This document shows, in pieces, positions 20,750-27,955 of a stretch of DNA of 52,928 nt. The notes under the pieces are model-generated. The model was not told the origin of the DNA, searched no databases, and worked only from the letters and a program-made list of their open reading frames with translations. The stretch is from a gamma proteobacterium symbiont of Taylorina sp. (GTDB lineage: Bacteria > Pseudomonadota > Gammaproteobacteria > GRL18). Position 1 is the first letter of the stretch. Every line of letters begins with the position of its first letter. The stretch is from positions 85,363 to 138,290 of the forward strand of contig JAHXIV010000011.1 in assembly GCA_025655455.1 (NCBI GenBank). The letters run 5' to 3'. Made by a program: the position numbers and the translations under genes.

Positions 20750-21127
20750 TTACTTTTTCAGTGAATGAATATAAGCAACCAGATCATTGATTTCGGCATC
20801 AGAAAAATCTGCACGACCCGGCATAGCAGCATTACCACCGTATTTTGCACCACCAAATTTTATTGAATTAAAGAGATCCATATCCGTTCCATTGCTGCCG
20901 TCACCATCAGTATCCAGTCGAAATTGTGCTGCAACGAAGCTGGCCGGTTTTGGATTGAGTGCAGCTGAGGCAACACCATCTCCGGCACCAGTGGCTCCAT
21001 GACAGGTAGTACAGGCACCCTTGCCATCATAAATAACTTTACCGGCAGCGGCATCACCTGCTGATACTGGTGTCGTTAATACAAAAATAGTAATAGTGAT
21101 ACAGATAAGTTTCAAAAAGCGTGTCAT
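20750..21127 (-). CDS. Periplasmic class I cytochrome c
   Basis: Small exported monoheme cytochrome of 125 residues. A signal peptide (about 1-23, ending VSA) precedes the haem-binding CTTCHG near residues 38-43. The distal Met ligand is probably in the AAMPGRADFSDAEINDLVAYIHSL stretch near the C-terminus, typical of cytochrome c552/c555 types. It sits between the TorD-like chaperone gene and the polyferredoxin gene on the same strand, so it is a likely electron carrier for the molybdoenzyme. Confidence 0.9.
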   Translation of the reverse strand: MTRFLKLICITITIFVLTTPVSAGDAAAGKVIYDGKGACTTCHGATGAGDGVASAALNPKPASFVAAQFRLDTDGDGSNGTDMDLFNSIKFGGAKYGGNAAMPGRADFSDAEINDLVAYIHSLKK

Positions 21128-21169
21128 AAAAAATCCTCTTTAATGTGTGAGTTCAACTGTAATTCAGGT

Positions 21170-21940
21170 TCAAACAGCCGGTCCTAAACCAGGCATAAAT
21201 TGAACAGGGGTTTCATCAGGTACAGCCTGTTTAGGTTTCATACGTTCTTCTATTTCTTCAATGGAGGGACGGGATTGACCCAGAATCTCCGCCAGAATAT
21301 CGCGCAGATCTTCACAATATGCAGCAGTCAGAGCCGAAATACCGGCAAAGTATTGCGTATCGCAACGCCCCAGAACCTGTTCTCCAAAGTTGCCCAGCCA
21401 GCGCAGTAAGTGTTCATCCATAAAAGTGGCAGCCTTTTCCAGAGTTTGCTTATTCTCATCTTTATCCAGCAAGTGAGCGATAAACTGAAGTTCATAAACC
21501 AGATGGTCATCAGGTCTTTTTCGCCAGTTTGGTATCTCCAGAGCATAAGTTTTATACCAGTGACGTACATCAAACATACTTTGCTGACAAATCAGGTTAT
21601 CTTCGTCCAGCCAGACCGACTCTTCAGGTGAAGCAGAAATATTGTGGGTAAGATAAATACTGGCATAGTCGGCAGCCAGATCATTCAGAGTTTTGTCATC
21701 TACTTTATCAGAGATTTTTAATAAGGTTTCTTTGAGCAGGAGTACGGCTTCAGAGCCGGGACCGCTATCGGGTATGTGTGTCAGGCAATATGGGAAATCG
21801 ATTCTTTTGAGTTCCTGCAATATTGCGTTGTCAGGTTCACGATCATGCAATGTTGCCAGCAATTCAAGATCCTCAGCAACACGTCTGCGAAAGGTACTCA
21901 AAAAATCCGGCAGTTCAGATTCGGCTAAGGCTGCATTCAT
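21170..21940 (-). CDS. TorD/DmsD-family molybdoenzyme chaperone
   Basis: Cytoplasmic all-helical protein of 256 residues. It fits the TorD family, which binds the Tat signal of a molybdoenzyme and holds it until the cofactor is inserted. The best signature seen is SPEESVWLDEDNLICQQSMFDVRHWYKTYAL, the acidic residue-rich loop and helix typical of the family, followed by HLVYELQFIAHLL. It overlaps the end of the dmsB-like gene by 4 bp, so it is coupled to it. Its client is almost certainly the Tat-dependent catalytic subunit encoded two genes upstream. Confidence 0.88.
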   Translation of the reverse strand: MNAALAESELPDFLSTFRRRVAEDLELLATLHDREPDNAILQELKRIDFPYCLTHIPDSGPGSEAVLLLKETLLKISDKVDDKTLNDLAADYASIYLTHNISASPEESVWLDEDNLICQQSMFDVRHWYKTYALEIPNWRKRPDDHLVYELQFIAHLLDKDENKQTLEKAATFMDEHLLRWLGNFGEQVLGRCDTQYFAGISALTAAYCEDLRDILAEILGQSRPSIEEIEERMKPKQAVPDETPVQFMPGLGPAV

Positions 21941-22617
21941 TTTACTTTTCCTTTACTGTGGGCAACAAAACCGATGGAGGGTTTGGTCAACTCAATGTTG
22001 GCCATATTCTTGACCTGACGGGAAACAGTATCTTTTCCGCCATAGGCCACTGTATCAAGTTTGCCATCCCAGATTTCTTCAATAGGACCAACATCCAGCA
22101 CCCGCATCATGCATGCCATTACGCAATAGGGCTTCCTGCCGGCATCAAGTTCATCCACGCACATATTGCATTTTTTAACAATATTGTCTTCCGGATCAAA
22201 TTGAGGAGCGCCATAGGGACAGGATGCTTCACAGCGGCGACAGCCAATGCAGAGTGTAGAATCAATATCGACGATACCGTCTTTCTTACGTTTAAAGATT
22301 GCACCAGTCGGGCAGGTAGGAATGCAGGCAGGTTCTGCACAGTGATTACAGGACATATTCACCTTGTAGGCAAAAACATTTGGAAAAGTACCGCCTTCAA
22401 TGTATTGTACTCGGCGAAAACGGGGACCTGGAGCCAGTCCATTCTTATCTTTACAGGCAATCTCACAGGCGCGACAACCGATGCAATCGACATTATGATG
22501 AATAAACCCCATTTGCATTGCAGGTTTAACAGGAATGTAAGTTTCACGTTTGGTGCGTTTTACAGCTTCCCGGATTTTCTTGACTTCTTTCTTCGTTGAC
22601 ATGTTGAATTCCTTCAA
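21937..22617 (-). CDS. dmsB: Four-cluster 4Fe-4S electron-transfer subunit (DmsB-like)
   Basis: Protein of 226 residues with the four cysteine groups of DmsB/PhsB/NrfC subunits: CIGCRACEIACKDKNG, CNHCAEPACIPTCPTGA, CIGCRRCEASCPYGAPQ, and CNMCVDELDAGRKPYCVMAC. It has no signal peptide, as expected for a subunit that rides out with the Tat-dependent catalytic partner. It lies 6 bp downstream of that gene. It should carry electrons between the catalytic subunit and a cytochrome. The gene name marks family, not proven substrate. Confidence 0.92.
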   Translation of the reverse strand: MKEFNMSTKKEVKKIREAVKRTKRETYIPVKPAMQMGFIHHNVDCIGCRACEIACKDKNGLAPGPRFRRVQYIEGGTFPNVFAYKVNMSCNHCAEPACIPTCPTGAIFKRKKDGIVDIDSTLCIGCRRCEASCPYGAPQFDPEDNIVKKCNMCVDELDAGRKPYCVMACMMRVLDVGPIEEIWDGKLDTVAYGGKDTVSRQVKNMANIELTKPSIGFVAHSKGKVK

Positions 22618-22623
22618 GTCTGA

Positions 22624-25200
22624 TTAATAGTCGCGGCGAAAAACATGCGCACGAGAAGTTGAAAGTTTATCCCAGCCGGGTCGATGTTCCAGATCTGATT
22701 TTTGCAGATTACACAATATCGTATTATAAGCAAAACTGCCGGCAGGACTGGGCTTATCAAGAGTTAGAAAATCAGGATTTCCTGCCCGATCAATTCCATT
22801 TTCATCCAGATCCATCCATACACCTTCATGCAATACTAATACACCCGGCATACAACGCTCGGTCACATAGGCCGGAACAACCACCTTGCCGCGTTCATTC
22901 CAGAGTTCAACCGTATCACCATTTTTAATCCCCATCTTTCCGGCATCAGCAGCATTAATGGTGACTTCCTGTTCATAGGTTTCACGTAACCAGGAGCAGT
23001 TATTGAAGATGGAATGTGTACGCCAGCGTGGATGCGGCGTAATCAGATGAAAAGGCCAGTCTTTAGTCTTGGGTGAATTTAGTGATTCCCAGGGTTCTAT
23101 CCATTTTGGAATGGAGGGAATGTGGTAGCCATATTTGGTTTTCTTCCAATTGCCTATGTTGGCCAGCTCAGTACTAAGAATTTCAATTTTTCCGGAAGCG
23201 GTCTCGAAACGTTTTCCTTTTTCAACTTGATCCTGAAAAGCAATATGAGGACGATCCAGTTTAAACTTATAGACGCCCAGTCTTTTGAACTCATCCCAGG
23301 ACATATTGACATGCTGGTGTGCCATGACCTGGCCTTGCCACCAGTCGCGCAAATAAGCTTCATCCACAGCATCATTATTGTAAAAATATTGACGGTTTGC
23401 TTTGGGATTGTAGGCCTGACCAAAAACATTACCGCCGATTCTATAAGCCAGTTCGGTAAATATTTGCAGATCAGTTTTTGATTCCCCCATGGGTTCAATG
23501 ACTTTAGGCCGGTGAATGTAGTAATGTCCTTTATACCAGGGCAGAGCTGTATCATGGCGTTCAAAGTGAGTAGAGACAGGCAGGAGTACATCAGCCCAGA
23601 GACCTGATGGTGTAATGGTAGAATCCATACAGACGACTAATTCCAGCATTTTTATTGCGGCGAGATCTTTGTTGATATTGGTGAGCTGATTCAACCAGTT
23701 GGAACCTTGCCAGAAGATCCCTTTTATATTGGGTATTTGACCATCTGTAGCGTCCTGACGCGGCCATAAACCCACTTCTTCGCGTTTAACATGCGGATAA
23801 TTCAGTACACAATGTGCCCATCGATCAGACTTAATTGCCTGGAACCATATATTTGAATATTCATCATAGGGATAAGCGACAGCTTCAGCATGCCAGCCTT
23901 TACCCACACCTTCTGCACAGCCGCCAATTTTACCGATATTTCCGGTCATGGACTGCAAGGCTGCAGCCATACGGCTGTATTGCTCACCATAGGCATTACG
24001 TCCCGGCCCCCAGGAAGCTTTTAGTGCGGCAGGTTTGGTTGTTGCGTACATATCAGCCAGTTTGATAATATCTTTTGCCGGTACCCCGCAGATTTCTGCT
24101 GCCCATTCCGGTGTCTTCGGCTGTCCATCATATTTACCCAGAATATAATCTTTAAAGTTTTCCTGACCATTGGCTGAGTTTTTACTCCAGTCCGGCATGG
24201 TGCCAGAATCCATACCCTGTACAAATTGATCAATGAATTTCTGATCCTGTAAATTATTGGCAAAAATATAATGTGCCATCCCTGCCATCATTGCTGCATC
24301 TGTATTGGGTCTGATAGGGATCCACCAGGCATCATAAGCTGCTGCCGAGTCGGTGTATTGAGGGTCAATCAGTACAAATTTGCAGCCGCGCTGCTTGGCC
24401 ATGCGCATATACATCACTGTATTACCGCCATGAAAGGTATAGGCTGGATTCCAACCCCACATAATCATCAGTTTTGATTCAGCATAGGTATCATCTTCAT
24501 TGCCATCCTGAATGGTGCCGTAAGTCCATTTGGAACTGGCAGTCGTTGCCTCGTAAGAAGGCACTGACCAGGAATTGGTGCGACAGCCGAACATGCCGAG
24601 AAAACGACCCAGTAAACCTTCAATTTGATCTGATTTATGCAACACTCCGTAGGAAGCACCGGCATAGCTTTGATCTAAAATAGCCGTTGGTCCATAAGTG
24701 CTTTTAAGGTGATTCATTTTTTTAACAACAAAATTCAGAGCCTCATCCCATGAGACACGTCTGAACTTGCCTTCACCCCGTTCCCCAACCCGCATCATGG
24801 GATAAAGCAGTCGCTCAGCTGAATAAAGACGCTGACGATAGGAGCGACCACGTAAGCAGGCTCTTAACTGAGGTTCTTCGTTAGTGTCTTTACCGAAATG
24901 TCCGTCTTTCTGATAGCGTCCATCATCACTGGAAAGCCGCACAATGACATCTTTCCATTTGTGTGCCACCAACATATGGCGTGAACCGCAATTATGAGCA
25001 CAACTGGTGACAACGGTTTCCAGCTCATCATCTTTGGGATAGGGTTCATAGGCAAAGGCTTTTGCCTCTTTGCCATGCTTTATTTCAACCAGCCCCGAGG
25101 TGACAAGAACGCCTGCACCGGTTGCGCTGCCTTTTAAAAAGGAACGTCTGGTCAGATTCAGGCGCTGCTGAAGCTTACTGAAGCTTTCTTTAATACTCAT
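22624..25200 (-). CDS. dmsA: DMSO-reductase-family molybdoenzyme catalytic subunit (DmsA-like)
   Basis: Periplasmic molybdopterin enzyme of 858 residues with a Tat signal (TRRSFLKG, about 17-24). The N-terminal cluster motif is Cys67-x3-Cys71-x3-His75-x39-Cys115: the third ligand position is His where DmsA has Cys. The family signatures ACLRGRSYRQR and the cofactor-binding IRPNTDAAM are present. In SVPSYEATT, Ser215 falls where the Mo-ligand Ser of E. coli DmsA is expected, by hand alignment. These features place it with DmsA rather than with nitrate or polysulfide reductases. Unlike dmsABC operons, no DmsC quinol-oxidising anchor is present and cytochrome c genes flank it. The substrate is unknown: DMSO, methionine sulfoxide, selenate or an inorganic sulfur species are all open. 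Confidence 0.9.
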   Translation of the reverse strand: MSIKESFSKLQQRLNLTRRSFLKGSATGAGVLVTSGLVEIKHGKEAKAFAYEPYPKDDELETVVTSCAHNCGSRHMLVAHKWKDVIVRLSSDDGRYQKDGHFGKDTNEEPQLRACLRGRSYRQRLYSAERLLYPMMRVGERGEGKFRRVSWDEALNFVVKKMNHLKSTYGPTAILDQSYAGASYGVLHKSDQIEGLLGRFLGMFGCRTNSWSVPSYEATTASSKWTYGTIQDGNEDDTYAESKLMIMWGWNPAYTFHGGNTVMYMRMAKQRGCKFVLIDPQYTDSAAAYDAWWIPIRPNTDAAMMAGMAHYIFANNLQDQKFIDQFVQGMDSGTMPDWSKNSANGQENFKDYILGKYDGQPKTPEWAAEICGVPAKDIIKLADMYATTKPAALKASWGPGRNAYGEQYSRMAAALQSMTGNIGKIGGCAEGVGKGWHAEAVAYPYDEYSNIWFQAIKSDRWAHCVLNYPHVKREEVGLWPRQDATDGQIPNIKGIFWQGSNWLNQLTNINKDLAAIKMLELVVCMDSTITPSGLWADVLLPVSTHFERHDTALPWYKGHYYIHRPKVIEPMGESKTDLQIFTELAYRIGGNVFGQAYNPKANRQYFYNNDAVDEAYLRDWWQGQVMAHQHVNMSWDEFKRLGVYKFKLDRPHIAFQDQVEKGKRFETASGKIEILSTELANIGNWKKTKYGYHIPSIPKWIEPWESLNSPKTKDWPFHLITPHPRWRTHSIFNNCSWLRETYEQEVTINAADAGKMGIKNGDTVELWNERGKVVVPAYVTERCMPGVLVLHEGVWMDLDENGIDRAGNPDFLTLDKPSPAGSFAYNTILCNLQKSDLEHRPGWDKLSTSRAHVFRRDY

Positions 25201-25228
25201 GGTTTATTTTCCTTATACGCCAGTTTTG

Positions 25229-26023
25229 TTATTTTTTGCTAATTTTATTTGCTGGTATTTGAAATCTGGGGTGGGATTCAGTGGGGCGCTCCTTTGCCCA
25301 ATCAGGAATTTCCTTTGCCATTCCCTCCCATGCATGTCGAGGATAAGGATAGGAGATACGATACCACTGACGTCCGCCATGGCAGCCAAAGCAAACGTCT
25401 GCATTCTCTTTTCCAGCTTTCTCAATGGCTTCTGCCTTGAGGAAATTAACCTGATGACGATTGTTTCTGATACCGGCATGACAGAGCAGGCAGTTGTTCT
25501 GGAATATATCACGGGATTCATTCCAGTGAGAGGGTAACCCCATGCGCACATAATCCGGAAAGTTACCATGACACATAAGACAGGTTTCAGGGTTAACAGA
25601 CTTACGTAAAGTGAATTGTGTCTGATTTTGATCAGGAGGAATTATTGCTTCTTCTCGTGGATTATTACCCTCATGACAGGTAATGCATTGCATATTCATC
25701 ACCTGGTTTGAAAAGTCACTGGACAAATGCCGTTGATGGAAGGTTTGTTGTGCTCCTTCATAGGTAGTCAGTGTTTGATACCATGCCTTGGTAGATTCTG
25801 CTGTAATTCCAGCAGGTGATTTTATCAGTACCTGCCGATCCAGGATTTCCTGATGACAGCCAAGACATTGCTCATTACTTGCTGTAGCAATTGCCGGTTG
25901 AAAGTGTATGGGATCCCACTGGGCATGTTGATAATCTTTATGGATAGATTTTTCAGCTGCTTGTGTAGTGATAGTAAATATTGATAGCAGGAGCAGTGTC
26001 AGAAGTAGATAATATCTTTTCAT
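25229..26023 (-). CDS. Exported pentaheme cytochrome c
   Basis: Periplasmic protein of 264 residues with a signal peptide (about 1-22) and five CxxCH motifs: CLGCH, CITCH, CLMCH, CLLCH and CFGCH. There is no TM anchor of the NapC/NirT type. It lies 28 bp upstream of the dmsA-like gene and is the first gene of the operon, after a terminator that ends the preceding transcript. It is the natural candidate to exchange electrons with the DmsB-like subunit, replacing a DmsC anchor. The direction of electron flow is not determined. Confidence 0.88.
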   Translation of the reverse strand: MKRYYLLLTLLLLSIFTITTQAAEKSIHKDYQHAQWDPIHFQPAIATASNEQCLGCHQEILDRQVLIKSPAGITAESTKAWYQTLTTYEGAQQTFHQRHLSSDFSNQVMNMQCITCHEGNNPREEAIIPPDQNQTQFTLRKSVNPETCLMCHGNFPDYVRMGLPSHWNESRDIFQNNCLLCHAGIRNNRHQVNFLKAEAIEKAGKENADVCFGCHGGRQWYRISYPYPRHAWEGMAKEIPDWAKERPTESHPRFQIPANKISKK

Positions 26024-26097
26024 TTGGTTTCGACCTCAGGCTACTGATTATGTCATCGACAAAAATTTATTAATGATGACTGGATTAATTAACAGGT

Positions 26098-26122
26098 AAA
26101 AAAAGGCGCATTCAGGCGCCTG
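26098..26122 (-). terminator. Rho-independent terminator after the Gly-Met protein gene
   Basis: On the minus strand AGGCGC, a 6-nt loop and GCGCCT form a GC-rich stem followed directly by a run of seven or more T. It lies about 50 bp beyond the stop of the Gly-Met repeat gene and separates it from the molybdoenzyme operon. Confidence 0.85.
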
Positions 26123-26173
26123 TAATTGTGCTTCCCTGCACATCTAATGGTGCATCCCTGCAAGGAGTATGAC

Positions 26174-27178
26174 TTATCTCCAGCGGTTCATACCACCCAT
26201 ACCGTTCATGCCGGACATACCACCCATGCCGTTCATGCCGGACATACCACCCATGCCGTTCATGCCGGACATACCACCCATGCCGTTCATACCGGACATA
26301 CCACTCATGCCGCCCATACCAGACATACCACTCATGCCAGTGGCAGGGTAGAAGAAGATTTGTCCCTGAGGAGTAATTTTAAAGTAACCGCTCATTCCGG
26401 ACATACCGCCCATACCAGACATGCCGTTCATTCCAGACATACCGCTCATGCCGTTCATTCCAGACATACCGCCCATGCCGTTCATTCCAGACATACCGCC
26501 CATGCCGTTCATTCCAGACATACCGCCCATGCCGTTCATTCCAGACATACCACCCATGCCGTTCATTCCAGACATACCGCCCATGCCGTTCATTCCAGAC
26601 ATACCGCCCATGCCGTTCATTCCAGACATACCCTTCATCCATACCCATCGACCATTCATGCCAGACATGCCGTTCATGCCAGACATACCGTTCATGCCGG
26701 ACATACCGTTCATGCCGGACATACCATTCATGCCGGACATACCGTTCATGCCGGACATACCATTCATGCCGGACATACCGTTCATGCCGGACATACCACC
26801 CATGCCGTTCATACCACTCATGCCAGACATACCGTTCATGCCAGACATACCAGTGGCTGGGTAGAAGAAGATTTGTCCCTGAGGTGTAATTTTAAAGTAG
26901 CCGTTCATACCAGACATGCCGCCCATGCCGCCCATGCCGGACATACCAGACATACCGTTCATGCCGGACATACCGTTCATGCCGGACATACCATTCATGC
27001 CGGACATACCGTTCATGCCGGACATACCGTTCATGCCGGACATACCGTTCATGCCATTCATACCGGACATACCATACATGCTGGCGCTGACTGAAGTAGC
27101 TGCAACAGCACCCACAATGGCAGCTATGCCCATGATTTTTTTAATTTGCTTGCTCAGTGTTTGCATTCGCAATTTCAT
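26174..27178 (-). CDS. Secreted Gly-Met-rich triplet-repeat protein
   Basis: Protein of 334 residues with a signal peptide (about 1-32, ending SVSA) and an excellent Shine-Dalgarno (AGGAGG, 5 nt before ATG). The mature chain is almost wholly Gly-Met-Ser and Gly-Met-Asn triplets, with Gly at every third position and Met next to it, so about a third of residues are Met. Two near-identical inserts, GYFKITPQGQIFFYPATG, interrupt it near residues 92 and 262, and a Trp-rich insert (RWVWMK) lies between them. I recognise no family. The features resemble sulfur-globule envelope proteins (exported, Gly-rich repeats), Cu(I)-binding Mets motifs (MxxM) or a polyglycine-II bundle. The gene precedes the molybdoenzyme operon but ends at its own terminator. 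Confidence 0.82.
   Translation of the reverse strand: MKLRMQTLSKQIKKIMGIAAIVGAVAATSVSASMYGMSGMNGMNGMSGMNGMSGMNGMSGMNGMSGMNGMSGMNGMSGMSGMGGMGGMSGMNGYFKITPQGQIFFYPATGMSGMNGMSGMSGMNGMGGMSGMNGMSGMNGMSGMNGMSGMNGMSGMNGMSGMNGMSGMNGMSGMNGRWVWMKGMSGMNGMGGMSGMNGMGGMSGMNGMGGMSGMNGMGGMSGMNGMGGMSGMNGMGGMSGMNGMSGMSGMNGMSGMGGMSGMSGYFKITPQGQIFFYPATGMSGMSGMGGMSGMSGMNGMGGMSGMNGMGGMSGMNGMGGMSGMNGMGGMNRWR
26178..27084. repeat. Tandem 9/18-bp repeat coding the Gly-Met triplets
   Basis: Degenerate tandem array of an 18-bp unit built from two 9-bp halves (one each for GMS and GMN). It is broken by two copies of an insert of about 54 bp (near 26340-26395 and 26850-26905) and one short Trp-coding insert near 26632-26662. 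Because the period is a multiple of three, several other frames stay open on both strands. Copy number is likely to vary between strains and to be hard to assemble. Confidence 0.9.
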
Positions 27179-27335
27179 GTTTTCCTCCTAAGGAAATTGT
27201 ATTTGACTGGGGATATACAGCCAATGATTTGAATCCGACTGGTGTTATTACCAGGCAGAGACTTAAAGGTGTTTGTGATACGATGAAACCTCCCTCACAT
27301 CACAAAAACCAAAAATTCATTTATTATTTTAATAG

Positions 27336-27635
27336 TTAACGGTGATGCCATCGACGCAGATCATATGGGCCAATCATTCCAGGGCGAGTGAACGGTGTAT
27401 ACCAACTGCCCTGACTATCGAGAAAATAAAGGCTGCGTGGGTAGGGTGTATTGACACCTGTCAGGGCTTTTTCGTACCATGCACGGTTATGTTTTACCCA
27501 TTCAATAGTCGGTGCACCCGCAGGTCGCTGCCAGGGTGTTGTGCCGGCAATTGGATGTTCATTTGCCATCGCGGATGAAGAAATAGCTGGGATCATAAAT
27601 AAACAGTTTACAATGGTTTTGACTTTTATCTTCAT
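27336..27635 (-). CDS. Small exported protein of unknown function, sigma54-driven
   Basis: Protein of 99 residues when started at the ATG at 27635, which has AGGA 8 nt upstream and gives a clean signal peptide (about 1-24, ending AMA). A longer frame to 27698 would place 21 polar residues before the signal and overlap the promoter. The mature 75 residues are rich in Trp, Tyr, Pro and Arg (PWQRPAGAP, GSWYTPFTRPGMIGPYDLRRWH) with no cysteines. I do not recognise the family. A near-consensus sigma54 promoter lies about 28 bp before the start, so expression should depend on an NtrC-type activator. Confidence 0.7.
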   Translation of the reverse strand: MKIKVKTIVNCLFMIPAISSSAMANEHPIAGTTPWQRPAGAPTIEWVKHNRAWYEKALTGVNTPYPRSLYFLDSQGSWYTPFTRPGMIGPYDLRRWHHR

Positions 27636-27673
27636 TACTGAATCCTGATTGTTTGCCTTTAAAACCTTGTTGT

Positions 27674-27689
27674 AGCAACGCTTGTGCCA
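27674..27689 (-). promoter_or_regulatory. Sigma54 (-24/-12) promoter for the small exported protein gene
   Basis: The minus strand reads TGGCACAAGCGTTGCT, which matches the sigma54 consensus TGGCACGNNNNTTGCW except for one base, with GG and GC exactly 10 nt apart. The predicted transcript starts near 27663 and gives a leader of about 28 nt. Confidence 0.8.
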
Positions 27690-27777
27690 GCATAACAAAT
27701 AGATAGGTAATTCATTGAAAAATAAGAAATTAATTGGTTTTTTTGTAGACTGTGTGAAGTTTTACAAATAAAAAACC

Positions 27778-27790
27778 TGACTTTATGTCA
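27778..27790. promoter_or_regulatory. Candidate activator site (weaker copy), also terminator-like
   Basis: TGACTTTATGTCA keeps the TGAC-N5-GTCA frame of the palindromes at 27912 and 29038 and lies about 120 bp upstream of the predicted sigma54 start at 27663. On the minus strand the same stem is followed by a T run, so it could also terminate the 27956-28795 transcript. The two roles are not exclusive. Confidence 0.4.
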
Positions 27791-27911
27791 GAGTCAGAAT
27801 TAAAGGCTTTACTATGTATGCTTGCTTTAATAATCAGTTCTATAGATTGATTATTAAATGATATTGAAAAACAAATAGTTATTTAAGGTTATTCAGGTTC
27901 TTTATTAGTAG

Positions 27912-27924
27912 TGACAATTTGTCA
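27912..27924. promoter_or_regulatory. Palindromic candidate upstream activator site
   Basis: TGACAATTTGTCA is a perfect 6-bp palindrome around one base and is identical in both arms to the site at 29038-29050. It lies about 255 bp upstream of the predicted sigma54 start at 27663, a workable distance for an NtrC-type activator. Confidence 0.55.
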
Positions 27925-27945
27925 GGATGCGCAATTGCATCCTGA
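27922..27945. repeat. Perfect 9-bp inverted repeat (hairpin)
   Basis: TCAGGATGC, a 6-nt loop and GCATCCTGA form a strong hairpin 11 bp beyond the stop codon of the 27956-28795 gene. No T run follows on the minus strand, so it may protect or trim the mRNA 3' end rather than terminate it. Confidence 0.6.
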
Positions 27946-27955
27946 GCAGTTGCTA

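Noticed and set aside
21823..22599. 258-codon plus-strand frame opposite the dmsB-like and TorD genes
   Set aside because: It is antisense to two well-supported genes and has no family signature.
26379..26648. Second minus-strand frame (WNERHG repeats)
   Set aside because: Same repeat read in a shifted frame; it has no start context of its own.
26126..27094. Long plus-strand frames rich in His-Thr or Pro-Met over the Gly-Met gene
   Set aside because: They mirror the 9/18-bp tandem repeat in other frames. They lack a ribosome site and signal peptide, while the minus-strand frame has both.
27270..27310. TTTGTGAT/ATCACAAA inverted repeat upstream of the Gly-Met gene as CRP/FNR site
   Set aside because: The spacing (about 20 nt between arms) does not fit CRP (TGTGA-N6-TCACA) or FNR (TTGAT-N4-ATCAA).
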